A stretch of DNA of 64,000 nt from Antarctobacter heliothermus (lineage in GTDB: Bacteria; Pseudomonadota; Alphaproteobacteria; Rhodobacterales; Rhodobacteraceae), in NCBI RefSeq assembly GCF_002237555.1, contig NZ_CP022540.1, positions 2,364,501 to 2,428,500 of the forward strand. The letters are read 5' to 3'. Position 1 is the first letter of the stretch; every line of letters begins with the position of its first letter. Below are positions 25,203 through 33,367 of the stretch, piece by piece. Under the pieces are notes generated by a model. That model was not told where the DNA came from. It saw only the letters and a program-made list of their open reading frames with translations, and ran no database searches. The position numbers and the translations under genes are program-made.

Positions 25203-26465
25203 ATGAAAAGAAGAACAGTGCTAAAAGGCATGGCCGCAAGCGCAGGTGCTGCGCTGGGTATGAATGCCACCTATTTGCGCGCGCAATCCGGACCGATCCG
25301 TGTTGGCGTGTCCTACGCCCTGACCGGCGTCGGTGCGCCCGTGGGCACGCAGTTCCTGCAAGGAACCGAAATCGCCGCCATGCAGGTCAACCGGGCTGGC
25401 GGCATCAACGGTCGCGAGATCGAACTGATCGTGCGCGATGACAAGTACAACAGCGCCGAATCCGTGGCCGTCACCCGCGAATTGGCTGGTGATGGGGTGA
25501 ACCTGATCATCGGCGGCTCGCAGACCGTGACGGCCCTTGGCATCGCGCCGCTGGCGCCGGAACTGGGTGCTCTGATCGTGATCGCGGGCGCCGCCGGGAT
25601 GCCGGTGACGCACCAGTTGTTCAACAAGAACATCTTCCGCACCGTGTCTAATAACTACACCCAGTACGGTTCTTTCGGTCGGTCTCTGATCGAAAGCCAT
25701 CCGGATGTGAAAACCTGGATTTCGATGGCGCCTGACGGCGACTTTGGCCGCGATTCCGCTTTGTTCTTCGGCAACGCTGTCAAGAAATACTCCGTCGAAG
25801 CCGCCGGAGAAGAGGCGACCGTTCTCGATACGATCTACACGCAGGGGACGGCGACGGACTTCCGTACGCAGATCAACGCGCTGATGTCTTCGGACGCCGA
25901 GGGGCTGTATATCGGGGTCGCGGGCGCGGCGCAGATCAGCTTCTTCCAACAGGCACGCTCGGTCGGCCTGTACGACAAGTTCAAGGTCATCGGCGAGGTC
26001 GGCAACGGTGAAGTCACTGGCAAGGCGATGGGGCGGAACACCTATCCCAACCTCTGGTCTGTGTCCTATTGGAACCACGGGCTAGAACCTTTTAAGAGCA
26101 ACCCGCTCAGCCAGCAGCTATACGACGACTATGTCGATCTGACCGGGGATCCGTTCCCACCGGCACTGATCATGGCCGGGCAGCGCAGTGCGATGGGCCT
26201 GTTCGATGGCATCCGCAAGGCGGGTTCTACTGAGACCGAAGAGGTCGTCGCGGCCATGGAGGGCATGACCTTCGACACCCCCGCTGGCCCCTGTTACTTC
26301 CGTCCCGAAGATCACCAGATGCTTTGCACCAACTATTACTCGCAGATGGGGCCCTCTAGGGAAGAACCCTACTATGATGTGATGCAGATGGCACAGATCG
26401 ACGCCGCCGAAATGGTCGAACCCGCCAATCCGGGGAAGCCTTTCTCTCTCGGCGAGATCGAATGA
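25203..26465 (+). CDS. Liv-type ABC transporter substrate-binding protein
   Basis: Periplasmic type I binding protein of 420 residues for the following permease genes. The N terminus has a Tat-like signal (KRRTVLKGMAASAGAALG), then the family opening IRVGVSYALTGVGAPVG and AGGINGREIELIVRDD. Homologues carry branched-chain amino acids, amides, aromatic acids or other carboxylates, so the name LivK would overstate what is known. The ATG at 25203 has GGGGAGGAG upstream. The 55-bp gap after the BKACE gene and the 4-bp overlap with the next permease gene make it part of the same operon; the ligand is probably the substrate of the neighbouring enzymes. Confidence 0.9.
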   Translation: MKRRTVLKGMAASAGAALGMNATYLRAQSGPIRVGVSYALTGVGAPVGTQFLQGTEIAAMQVNRAGGINGREIELIVRDDKYNSAESVAVTRELAGDGVNLIIGGSQTVTALGIAPLAPELGALIVIAGAAGMPVTHQLFNKNIFRTVSNNYTQYGSFGRSLIESHPDVKTWISMAPDGDFGRDSALFFGNAVKKYSVEAAGEEATVLDTIYTQGTATDFRTQINALMSSDAEGLYIGVAGAAQISFFQQARSVGLYDKFKVIGEVGNGEVTGKAMGRNTYPNLWSVSYWNHGLEPFKSNPLSQQLYDDYVDLTGDPFPPALIMAGQRSAMGLFDGIRKAGSTETEEVVAAMEGMTFDTPAGPCYFRPEDHQMLCTNYYSQMGPSREEPYYDVMQMAQIDAAEMVEPANPGKPFSLGEIE

Positions 26466-27346
26466 TGCTTTCCCAGGCTGTATTTGTCCTGTTCAACGGT
26501 CTGGCATCCGGGATGGCTTTCTTCCTGGTTGCCGCAGGCCTGACATGGGTTTTCGGAATCCTCAAACTCCTGAACCTCGCGCATGGTGCCTTTTTCATGC
26601 TGGGGGCATATATCGCCTACACGATCGGGGGGTCCTGGCCGGAATCGGTCTGGGCCTTCCTCGGCGTGGCGCTGCTTTCGGCCATGGCCGTCGGAGCCCT
26701 CGGGTATCTGACCGATCTGATTGTTCTGAAACGATTGAGAGGTGTGGATTACCACTATGCCCTCATCGCGACGTTCGGTCTGATGCTGTTTTGCGAAGGG
26801 GTCGCCAAGGCGATCTGGGGCACTGACTATTTTGCCGTCATGCCGCCGCCCGAGGTCGACCGCGCCATCGTTATCGGCGGGTCTTATATCTCGCTCTACA
26901 CGATTTTCGTGATCGGGCTGGGCATCCTGACGTTCTTGGTGCTTGAAATCATCATGCACCGGACCTGGGCGGGCAAGATCATGCGCGCGGTGTCCAATGA
27001 TCCCTGGATGTCGGGGACCGTCGGTATCAACGTGCCAATGGTGCTGATGCTGTCCGTGATCGCAAGCTTCGCGCTTGCAGGCTTTGCCGGCGGCATTCTT
27101 GTTCCCAACCAGGCCTTGTCGACCCATGTCGGCGCGTCCTTCGTGCTCTTTGCGTTCCTGGCAGTCGTGATCGGTGGCTTGGGCAGCATTCGCGGCACGT
27201 TCATCGCCTGCATCATGCTGGGCATCGTCGAAAGCGCCAACGCGACCTTCCTTTCACAATATGGCGGCATCGCAATCTATGTGCTGTTGGCCGTTTTCCT
27301 CGTCTGGAAGCCGAACGGCCTTTTCCCCGCACAAGGAGCCACCTGA
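26462..27346 (+). CDS. Liv-type ABC transporter permease (LivH-like)
   Basis: Inner-membrane permease of 294 residues with about eight hydrophobic helices. Family signatures are FNGLASGMAFFLVAAGLTWVFG near the start, LNLAHGAFFMLGAY and the cytoplasmic loop RAVSNDPWMSGTVGINV with the coupling-helix motif. The end AVFLVWKPNGLFPAQG is typical of LivH. The ATG overlaps the TGA of the binding-protein gene by 4 bp. It pairs with the LivM-like permease that follows. Confidence 0.92.
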   Translation: MMLSQAVFVLFNGLASGMAFFLVAAGLTWVFGILKLLNLAHGAFFMLGAYIAYTIGGSWPESVWAFLGVALLSAMAVGALGYLTDLIVLKRLRGVDYHYALIATFGLMLFCEGVAKAIWGTDYFAVMPPPEVDRAIVIGGSYISLYTIFVIGLGILTFLVLEIIMHRTWAGKIMRAVSNDPWMSGTVGINVPMVLMLSVIASFALAGFAGGILVPNQALSTHVGASFVLFAFLAVVIGGLGSIRGTFIACIMLGIVESANATFLSQYGGIAIYVLLAVFLVWKPNGLFPAQGAT

Positions 27347-27347
27347 A

Positions 27348-28361
27348 ATGGGTCAGAGGACTTTAAACATCGGCGCCACAACTGGCACGCCGATAACCGT
27401 ATGGCTTGGCCCAGTCGCGCTGACCATTCTGGTTGTACTACTGTACTTCGCCCCGCATCTGGTCAATCCCGGCATACTCTTCGTCGTCGGGATGACCCTG
27501 ATCCAGTCGGTCTTTGCACTGTCATGGAATCTGCTGTTCGGATATACCGGACTGCCGTCCTTTGGTCATGCCGGGTTCTACGCCATCGGTGCCTATTTCA
27601 CCGGTGCCGCGCTACGCTACGATTTCCAACTGCACTTTCTGGTGACGCTGGTAATCGCTGGTTTGCTGGGCGCGCTTGTCGCGCTGGCAATTGGCGTCGT
27701 CGCGCTGAAGCGGCTGACGGGCATATTCCTTGCGGTTCTCACGGTGGCGTTGACCGAGGCCTTGGGCAAGATCATCGGGTTCTCGCCAGCGCTGGGTGAG
27801 CAGGACGGGTTGGGCAACATCCCGCGTCCTATCATGGACTTCGGACTGTTCACTGTCGACCTGACCCACGGGGACGATTACTACCGTTTCCTTGTGGTGG
27901 CAGTGGTGGCGATCGTTGCCGGACTCTGGTGGGTGGTGCATTCGCGATTGGGCCGGGCGTTCAGAGCGGTGCGCGACGACGCGGATCGCGCGCGTTTTGT
28001 CGGCATCGACGTGCTGCGCTACCGGGTTTACTCCTTCATGATCTCGGGCGGTACAGCGGCGCTCGCGGGTGCTCTGTCCGCCCCATTGACCCGCATCGTG
28101 ACGCTGGATCAGGTCAACTGGCTGGCGTCCACGCAACCAATCCTGAATTCACTGCTTGGTGGCTTCACCTCCTTCTGGGGGCCGATTGTTGGGTCCGTCG
28201 CCTTTTCCACCATCAACTACTGGACACGGAGCTTCCCGGGTCTGTCGGAAATGATGGTCGGTGGCATTCTCGTGGTGGTCATCCTGGTGGCGCCCACCGG
28301 CATCGTTGGCATGCTGGGCAAGCTGCGAGACCGGTTCACAAAGAACGGAGACAAGGCATGA
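27348..28361 (+). CDS. Liv-type ABC transporter permease (LivM-like)
   Basis: Second permease, 337 residues, with signatures LIQSVFALSWNLLFGYTGLPSFGHAGFYAIGAY and FRAVRDDADRARFVGIDVLRYRVYSFMISGG, both conserved in LivM. About nine helices. The ATG at 27348 directly follows the LivH stop and has AAGGAGCC upstream; a longer frame from 27174 runs inside livH and is not the gene. It ends in a basic tail (LRDRFTKNGDKA) and overlaps the ATPase start by 4 bp. Confidence 0.92.
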   Translation: MGQRTLNIGATTGTPITVWLGPVALTILVVLLYFAPHLVNPGILFVVGMTLIQSVFALSWNLLFGYTGLPSFGHAGFYAIGAYFTGAALRYDFQLHFLVTLVIAGLLGALVALAIGVVALKRLTGIFLAVLTVALTEALGKIIGFSPALGEQDGLGNIPRPIMDFGLFTVDLTHGDDYYRFLVVAVVAIVAGLWWVVHSRLGRAFRAVRDDADRARFVGIDVLRYRVYSFMISGGTAALAGALSAPLTRIVTLDQVNWLASTQPILNSLLGGFTSFWGPIVGSVAFSTINYWTRSFPGLSEMMVGGILVVVILVAPTGIVGMLGKLRDRFTKNGDKA

Positions 28362-29140
28362 CTGCGACACCGCTGCTCGAAGCCCGTGACCTTTGCGTGT
28401 CCTACGGCGCATTCGATGTGATCAAGAGCGTCAGCTTTTCGGTTCCTGAACAGGAGGCAATGGCGATCATCGGGCCCAACGGTGCCGGCAAGACGACGCT
28501 GTTCAAGGCGCTGACCGGAGAAATCTCGTGCAAGTCCGGCACGGTCGCCTTCCGCGGCAGTGAGGTCACCGGCATGCCGGCCCACAAGCGGACGGCGGTC
28601 GGGATGGGGCGCACCTTTCAGGTGTCCCGCGTCTTCCTCGACATGACTGCGACCGAAAACCTGATCGTCGCCCTCGAATCCCGGCACCGCAACAAGCGAG
28701 AGCGGGTCGGCGGTTGGTGGCGGACCAGCCCCGCTGACCAGTTGCGGAATGAGGCAGAAGACCTGCTTGACCAACTCAATATCGGATATTTGCGCAACGA
28801 GGTCGCGGCGACGATCTCTCACGGTGACAAGAAGAGGCTGGAACTTGCCCTCGCGCTCGCCCTTGAACCGACCATCCTGATGCTGGACGAGCCGACAGCC
28901 GGGATGGCCCCTGCTGACCGGATGCAGATCGTCGACATGATCCTGGATATCCGCAAGCAGAAAGGCGTGGCGGTGGTCATGACGGAACACGACATGGACG
29001 TGATCTTTGCGATTGCCGACTCCGTCATGGTCATGAACTACGGCGAGGTCATCGCCTCTGGCACCGTCGACGAGGTGCGCAACAGTCCGACGGTTCGCAA
29101 GGTTTATCTCGGGGAGGATATGTACAATGCTGCAGGTTGA
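28358..29140 (+). CDS. Liv-type ABC transporter ATPase (LivG-like)
   Basis: Cytoplasmic ATPase of 260 residues with Walker A GPNGAGKTTL, Q-loop region RTFQVSRVFLDMTATENL, the signature motif as ISHGDKKRLELALAL, Walker B ILMLDEPTAGMAP and the H-loop VMTEHDMDVIFAI. The extended C-terminal piece characteristic of LivG is present. ATG at 28358 overlaps the permease stop. It overlaps the next ATPase gene by 14 bp. Confidence 0.93.
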   Translation: MTATPLLEARDLCVSYGAFDVIKSVSFSVPEQEAMAIIGPNGAGKTTLFKALTGEISCKSGTVAFRGSEVTGMPAHKRTAVGMGRTFQVSRVFLDMTATENLIVALESRHRNKRERVGGWWRTSPADQLRNEAEDLLDQLNIGYLRNEVAATISHGDKKRLELALALALEPTILMLDEPTAGMAPADRMQIVDMILDIRKQKGVAVVMTEHDMDVIFAIADSVMVMNYGEVIASGTVDEVRNSPTVRKVYLGEDMYNAAG

Positions 29141-29834
29141 GAACCTGAATGCCTTCTACGGGCAAAGCCACATCCTGCACGGCATCAGCCTGGAAGTTCC
29201 GGATTGCGGTCGGACCACTGTGCTGGGCCGCAATGGTGCCGGCAAGACAACCTTGCTGAAATCCATCGCGAACTCTGGTCCGCGGGTTGATGGCAAGGTC
29301 GCAATCGGCAACGCGCCGACTGGCCGGACCGCTTGGTTCAAACGCGCCAAGCACGGGCTCGCTCTGGTGCCAGAGGATCGTCGGATCTTCACTCATATCT
29401 CGGTTGAAGAGAATATCGAATTGGGGCGTTTTGGCGCCTCGGCGGACCGGCCGATGGTGAAGCTCGATCAGATATACGAATGGTTCCCGATGTTGGGGCC
29501 TTTGCGCGCCCGGTTGGGCGGACAGCTCAGCGGCGGACAGCAACAGATGCTAGCGGTCGCCCGTGCGGTCGCCTCGCGTCCACGGCTCTTGTTGCTGGAC
29601 GAGCCGACAGAGGGGCTTGCCCCCGTCATTGTCGAGGAACTGGCCGCCATTGTTGCGAAGATTTGCAACGAGCTCGACATCACCTTGTTGCTGGTGGAGC
29701 AGAACATCTGGTTCAGCCGGCAGACCACGGATCACGTCTATGTCCTCGACACGGGCACGGTGGCCTTCTCCGGCAGCTGGCAGCAGTTCGACGCAGACGA
29801 GTCCGTGCGCAATCGACATCTGGCAATCGCCTAA
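29127..29834 (+). CDS. Liv-type ABC transporter ATPase (LivF-like)
   Basis: Second ATPase, 235 residues: Walker A GRNGAGKTTL, signature LSGGQQQMLAVARAV, Walker B LLLLDEPTEGLAP, switch His replaced by Gln in VEQNIWFS, as is usual in LivF. It closes the five-gene transporter set. An SDR gene follows 21 bp later with its own GGGAGG, so the operon probably continues. Confidence 0.93.
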   Translation: MLQVENLNAFYGQSHILHGISLEVPDCGRTTVLGRNGAGKTTLLKSIANSGPRVDGKVAIGNAPTGRTAWFKRAKHGLALVPEDRRIFTHISVEENIELGRFGASADRPMVKLDQIYEWFPMLGPLRARLGGQLSGGQQQMLAVARAVASRPRLLLLDEPTEGLAPVIVEELAAIVAKICNELDITLLLVEQNIWFSRQTTDHVYVLDTGTVAFSGSWQQFDADESVRNRHLAIA

Positions 29835-29855
29835 AGACATTCTGGGAGGAAAATC

Positions 29856-30614
29856 ATGACACAACGCTTTGAAGGGCGGACCGCGCTCGTCACCGGTGGC
29901 GCGAACGGTATCGGCCGCGCCAGCGCCATCCGTTTCGCGGAACAGGGCGCAAAGGTCGCCATCCTCGACATCGAGGACGGGCCGCTGGAAGAAACCGCAG
30001 AGGCGATCCGCAAGGCAGGCGGCACAGTTTGCCCGATCGTAACCGATATGCGCAACCGTGAGACCGTCAAGGAAGCGATCGACAAAGCCACAGCAGAACT
30101 AGGCCCAATCGACCTGCTTCTGAACAATGTGGGCCAGACCGCACGCAAGAACTCGTCAGAATTCCTCGACTCCGTACCGGAAACCTGGGATTTCGTCATC
30201 GATCTGAACCTGATGGTCACCTTCTATGTGACTTGGCTGATTGCTCCGGGAATGCGCGATCGCGGCTTTGGCAAGATCGTCAACATCTCTTCTGACTCCA
30301 CTCTGATCGGTGACCGGACCATCGTCGATTACGCGGCGGCGAAATCCGGCGTGACCGGCTTCACCCGTGGTCTTGCCCGCGAACTTGCCCCGCATGGCAT
30401 CAACGTGAATGCTGTCGCGCCCGGCGTTACCAACACGCGCGGCCCCAAGCAGCTTGCGAAAGAGGTCTACGAGGCGGCGCTGCGCGAGATCCCCATTGGC
30501 CATTTCGCGGAACCCGAAGACATCGCCAACGCAATCACCTTCCTTGCCAGTGACGAGGCGCGCTGCATCACCGGGCAACTTCTGGTGGTCAACGGCGGCC
30601 GAATTTTCCACTGA
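29856..30614 (+). CDS. SDR-family oxidoreductase
   Basis: Short-chain dehydrogenase, 252 residues: cofactor loop TGGANGIG, acidic strand end ILDIEDG (NAD preference), NNVGQ in place of NNAG, Ser in ISSDST and the Tyr-Lys pair in DYAAAKSGVTG. It ends VVNGGRIFH, similar to the C termini of the SDRs at 31.4 and 34.6 kb. Start has GGGAGGAAAATC upstream. It lies between the Liv genes and an alpha/beta hydrolase in one apparent operon, so it probably oxidises an alcohol intermediate of this unknown pathway. Confidence 0.9.
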   Translation: MTQRFEGRTALVTGGANGIGRASAIRFAEQGAKVAILDIEDGPLEETAEAIRKAGGTVCPIVTDMRNRETVKEAIDKATAELGPIDLLLNNVGQTARKNSSEFLDSVPETWDFVIDLNLMVTFYVTWLIAPGMRDRGFGKIVNISSDSTLIGDRTIVDYAAAKSGVTGFTRGLARELAPHGINVNAVAPGVTNTRGPKQLAKEVYEAALREIPIGHFAEPEDIANAITFLASDEARCITGQLLVVNGGRIFH

Positions 30615-30627
30615 GGAGAAAACAGAT

Positions 30628-31428
30628 ATGATGCACAACACAGGAAAAAGCTGGATCAACTACGATCTTGTCGGGCCGGACGACGCGCCGGTGGTCTGCA
30701 TGTCGCATTCGCTGACCTCGGATTACGGGATGTGGGCCGAACAGGTCCCCATCCTGCTCAAGGAAGGGTTTCAGGTCCTGCGCATCGACACTCGGGGTCA
30801 TGGTGGCAGCACGGCGACTCCCGGCGAATATACCATCGACGAGCTGTCGGGCGACATTATCAGCGTGCTGGATGCGTTGGGCTTCACAAGCGGCGTCCAC
30901 ATGATCGGCCTGTCCATGGGCGGCATGATCGGTCAGGTCATCGCTGCGGACAGACCTGGTCGTTTTGCCTCGCTCATGGCGTGTTGCACGGCGGCAAGCT
31001 GGACCGGCGATACCGAACTGATGCAAGGGCGGATCAAGGCGGTCCGGGAATCCGGCTCGCTGGAAAGCATCGTGGCCGCCAACATGGAACGCCGCTACGG
31101 TCCTGGCTTTCAAAAGCAGCGCCCGCTGCGCTGGAATGCTCTGCGGGATACGTTTCTGGGCACGTCTCTCGACGGCTACTTTGGCTGTATGAATGCCTGC
31201 TTGACACATAACGTGCTGCCGCGGTTGGGGCAGGTGGATGTGCCGACGCTGGTCCTTGCGGGGTCCCAGGACCCGACGACACCACCTGCGGACAACAAGA
31301 TTATCGCCGACGCCATCCCCGGGGCGCGCTACGCCGAGATCGAGGGCGGGTATCACTTTCCGAACGTCGAGTTCGCGGATGAATTCAACCGCATCATGGT
31401 CGACTGGCTGAGAGAGGTGCGCGGCTGA
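30628..31428 (+). CDS. Alpha/beta hydrolase, 3-oxoadipate enol-lactonase-like
   Basis: Hydrolase of 266 residues. The nucleophile elbow is GLSMGGMIGQ (Ser), the acid is in AGSQDPTTPP and the His in EGGYHFPNVE. The oxyanion region is MSHSLTSDYGMWAEQ. This pattern is closest to PcaD-type enol-lactonases and related ring-opening hydrolases. No protocatechuate genes are beside it, so its real substrate may be a lactone or a cyclic diketone of the local pathway. ATG at 30628 follows GAGGAGAAAACAG. It is the last gene of the rightward operon and converges on the next SDR with a 16-bp gap. Confidence 0.85.
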   Translation: MMHNTGKSWINYDLVGPDDAPVVCMSHSLTSDYGMWAEQVPILLKEGFQVLRIDTRGHGGSTATPGEYTIDELSGDIISVLDALGFTSGVHMIGLSMGGMIGQVIAADRPGRFASLMACCTAASWTGDTELMQGRIKAVRESGSLESIVAANMERRYGPGFQKQRPLRWNALRDTFLGTSLDGYFGCMNACLTHNVLPRLGQVDVPTLVLAGSQDPTTPPADNKIIADAIPGARYAEIEGGYHFPNVEFADEFNRIMVDWLREVRG

Positions 31429-31444
31429 TGCCGCGCACGTCGCT

Positions 31445-32197
31445 TCAATGGTAGGTGCGTCCGTTGTCTATGGCGAGCGCGATACCGGTGACGGCAGAGG
31501 CTTCTTGCGACATGAGGAACAGAATGCCGTTGGCAATCTGGTCCGGCTCGCAGAGCCGCTTCATCGCGTAGACCGAGGCCAACGCCGCACGTCCCTCCAC
31601 ATCGTCGGGAGAGACCCCCGCATCGGTCATCGGGGTCACCGTGGCGCCCGGGCAGATCACATTGACGCGGATCTCCGGAGCCAGCTCTTTGGCGATGCTC
31701 TTCGAGAACATCATCGCAGCAGCCTTGGACGCTGCATAGGCGGAACCTGTCAACGACGGCGACAGCGCCTGCGCCGAGGCGATGTTGACGATTGCCGCAT
31801 CGCCTGTCTTGCCCGCCTCGCGCAGATAGGGCAGCGCGGCTTTGCAGATGTTGAACGTGCCCAGCACGTTCACGTCCAGAACCTTGCGGAATTCCTCCGT
31901 CCCCAGGTCGTCGATGCTGGCCATTGTCAGGATACCGGCGGAGTTCACGATTCCGTCGAGCCCTCCAAGATCCGCAGCCGCCTGGGCAACCACCTTTTCA
32001 GCCGCAGCCGCATCAGTGACATCCAACCCATAGGATGTGCCGCCGGCGGCTTTTGCTGTCGCTTCAGCCGCCGCAACGTCAAGGTCGACCAGCGCCAGCG
32101 CCGCGCCTTCGCGTGCGAAAATCTCGGCGGTTTCGCGGCCGATCCCAGATCCCGCACCAGTGATCAAGATCTTTCGACCTTTCAATCTTTCGGACAT
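31445..32197 (-). CDS. SDR-family oxidoreductase
   Basis: Short-chain dehydrogenase, 250 residues: TGAGSGIG, Asp at the end of the second strand (ALVDLD), NSAGI, catalytic Tyr-Lys in SAYAASKAAAM. It carries NIASAQALSP and the C terminus NGRTYH, both nearly repeated in the SDR at 34585-35340, so the two are paralogues. Divergent from the LysR gene, whose operator-like repeats lie upstream. GGAGG precedes the ATG. It is probably induced together with the monooxygenase operon. Confidence 0.9.
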   Translation of the reverse strand: MSERLKGRKILITGAGSGIGRETAEIFAREGAALALVDLDVAAAEATAKAAGGTSYGLDVTDAAAAEKVVAQAAADLGGLDGIVNSAGILTMASIDDLGTEEFRKVLDVNVLGTFNICKAALPYLREAGKTGDAAIVNIASAQALSPSLTGSAYAASKAAAMMFSKSIAKELAPEIRVNVICPGATVTPMTDAGVSPDDVEGRAALASVYAMKRLCEPDQIANGILFLMSQEASAVTGIALAIDNGRTYH

Positions 32198-32253
32198 CTC
32201 TCCTCCTTCAGAATGTTCTCGTTGCGTTGTCGCATTACTCTGCCCCGATCTCA

Positions 32254-32297
32254 GGGCCGGGTTCCAATACCTTCGGGGGCCGGGTTCGATACCCGGC
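32254..32297 (+). promoter_or_regulatory. Two direct copies of a GCCGGGT-based LysR-type box
   Basis: GGGCCGGGTTC occurs at 32254-32264 and again at 32277-32287, a 23-bp period. The second copy completes a perfect dyad, GCCGGGT-TCGAT-ACCCGGC (32279-32297), ending 7 bp before the LysR start codon. A third copy lies before the monooxygenase gene at 33254. The spacing and location between an SDR gene and a divergent lysR fit autoregulation and control of the neighbour. The dyad also looks like a tRNA T-arm, but there is no tRNA around it. Confidence 0.5.
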
Positions 32298-32304
32298 TGG
32301 CATC

Positions 32305-33240
32305 ATGAACCTGCAGACCCGGCATATGCGCTATTTCGTGGCGGTCGCGGAAGAGTTGAATTTCCACCGCGCCGCCGACCGTTTGCACATGTCGCAGCCC
32401 GCCTTGTGGCGCCAGATACGCGACTTGGAAATCACGCTTGGCGCCACCCTGTTGAACCGCGATCCGCGCGGGATCTCTCTTACCGCTTCAGGCGCGGCCT
32501 TTCTGGAGGACTGCGGTGACATCCTTGAACGGATGGAGCACAGCTGCCAGCGCGCCCGCAGGATTGCGAACGGGCAGGGTGGCACGCTCAACATCGCCTT
32601 CAACGAGATCGCAGGACGGCGGGCGGAATTGCCCCGGTTCCTGCACGCCTTTCGCGAATCCTTTCCCGGCGTAGACCTGCAGCTTCATGTTCTGATGTCG
32701 CAAGCTCAGGTCGACGCGCTCAGGTCAGGAGAGGTTGATGCCGGATTTCTGTTCCGGCAGCGCAGCGATCGCTCGGAATTTCAGTCCTGCCGCATCGCAG
32801 AAGACGGCTACGCGCTGGCCATGCCACGTGGGCATCCACTGGCGCGCACGCCGACGCTGATGCTTGCTGACTTGGCAGGCACGCCACTGATCATGCCGAA
32901 TCCGCGGTCCAACGGAGCAGTGCATGACCGCGTGCAATCGGCCTTTCGCAAGGCAGGCGTGTCGCCGAAGGTTTCCCAGTACGCGGATAACGAGAACACA
33001 ATCGTCAACTTGGTCTCTGCCGGGATCGGGTTGGCCTTTCTCAACACATCGTTCCGGCCGAGTGAACGGAACGGCGTGGTGTTGCGCCCGCTGGACGACC
33101 TATGCATGTCAGTGGATCTCGAATTGGCCTGGAAGGCGACCAACAGTAATCCGGCGCTGGCGCGATTCGTAGAGCTTGTCGGTTCTCTTGCTGGTGATCT
33201 CGAACTGATGGCGTCGCTGATGGAGACAGGAATGGGTTGA
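32305..33240 (+). CDS. LysR-family transcriptional regulator
   Basis: A 311-residue regulator with the HTH at the N terminus (MRYFVAVAEELNFHRAADRLHMSQPALWRQIRDLE) and the periplasmic-binding-like effector domain after residue 90. The FHRAADRLHMSQPALWRQI block resembles CatR/BenM-type LysR proteins that sense aromatic or muconate-like inducers. ATG at 32305 is preferred; an upstream in-frame ATG at 32227 would place the operator repeats inside the gene. It stands between a divergent SDR and a co-directional flavin monooxygenase operon, and likely controls both. Confidence 0.9.
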   Translation: MNLQTRHMRYFVAVAEELNFHRAADRLHMSQPALWRQIRDLEITLGATLLNRDPRGISLTASGAAFLEDCGDILERMEHSCQRARRIANGQGGTLNIAFNEIAGRRAELPRFLHAFRESFPGVDLQLHVLMSQAQVDALRSGEVDAGFLFRQRSDRSEFQSCRIAEDGYALAMPRGHPLARTPTLMLADLAGTPLIMPNPRSNGAVHDRVQSAFRKAGVSPKVSQYADNENTIVNLVSAGIGLAFLNTSFRPSERNGVVLRPLDDLCMSVDLELAWKATNSNPALARFVELVGSLAGDLELMASLMETGMG

Positions 33241-33253
33241 GGGCTTGATGCCC

Positions 33254-33272
33254 GCCGGGTATCGCCACCGGT
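33254..33272 (+). promoter_or_regulatory. Third LysR-type box before the monooxygenase operon
   Basis: GCCGGGTATCGCCACCGGT matches the reverse complement of the dyad at 32279-32297 (GCCGGGTATCGAACCCGGC) at 15 of 19 positions. It lies 95 bp before the monooxygenase start in the 127-bp gap after lysR. This conserved element upstream of a second transcription unit supports LysR control of that operon; binding is inferred. Confidence 0.5.
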
Positions 33273-33367
33273 CGCAGACGGTATTTGTGCAGTGTCGGGA
33301 ACTCGGTAGCCTCTGGAGAAACGGGATCAGGCGGTCCGCCCAAGGGATCGCTGAAAGGGAGGAAATG

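Noticed and set aside
32279..32297. A T-arm-like CCGGG-TTCGATA-CCCGG, possible tRNA end or attachment site
   Set aside because: No D-arm, anticodon arm or acceptor pairing can be drawn around it, it is repeated nearby in altered form, and it sits in a LysR promoter gap, where an operator is more likely.
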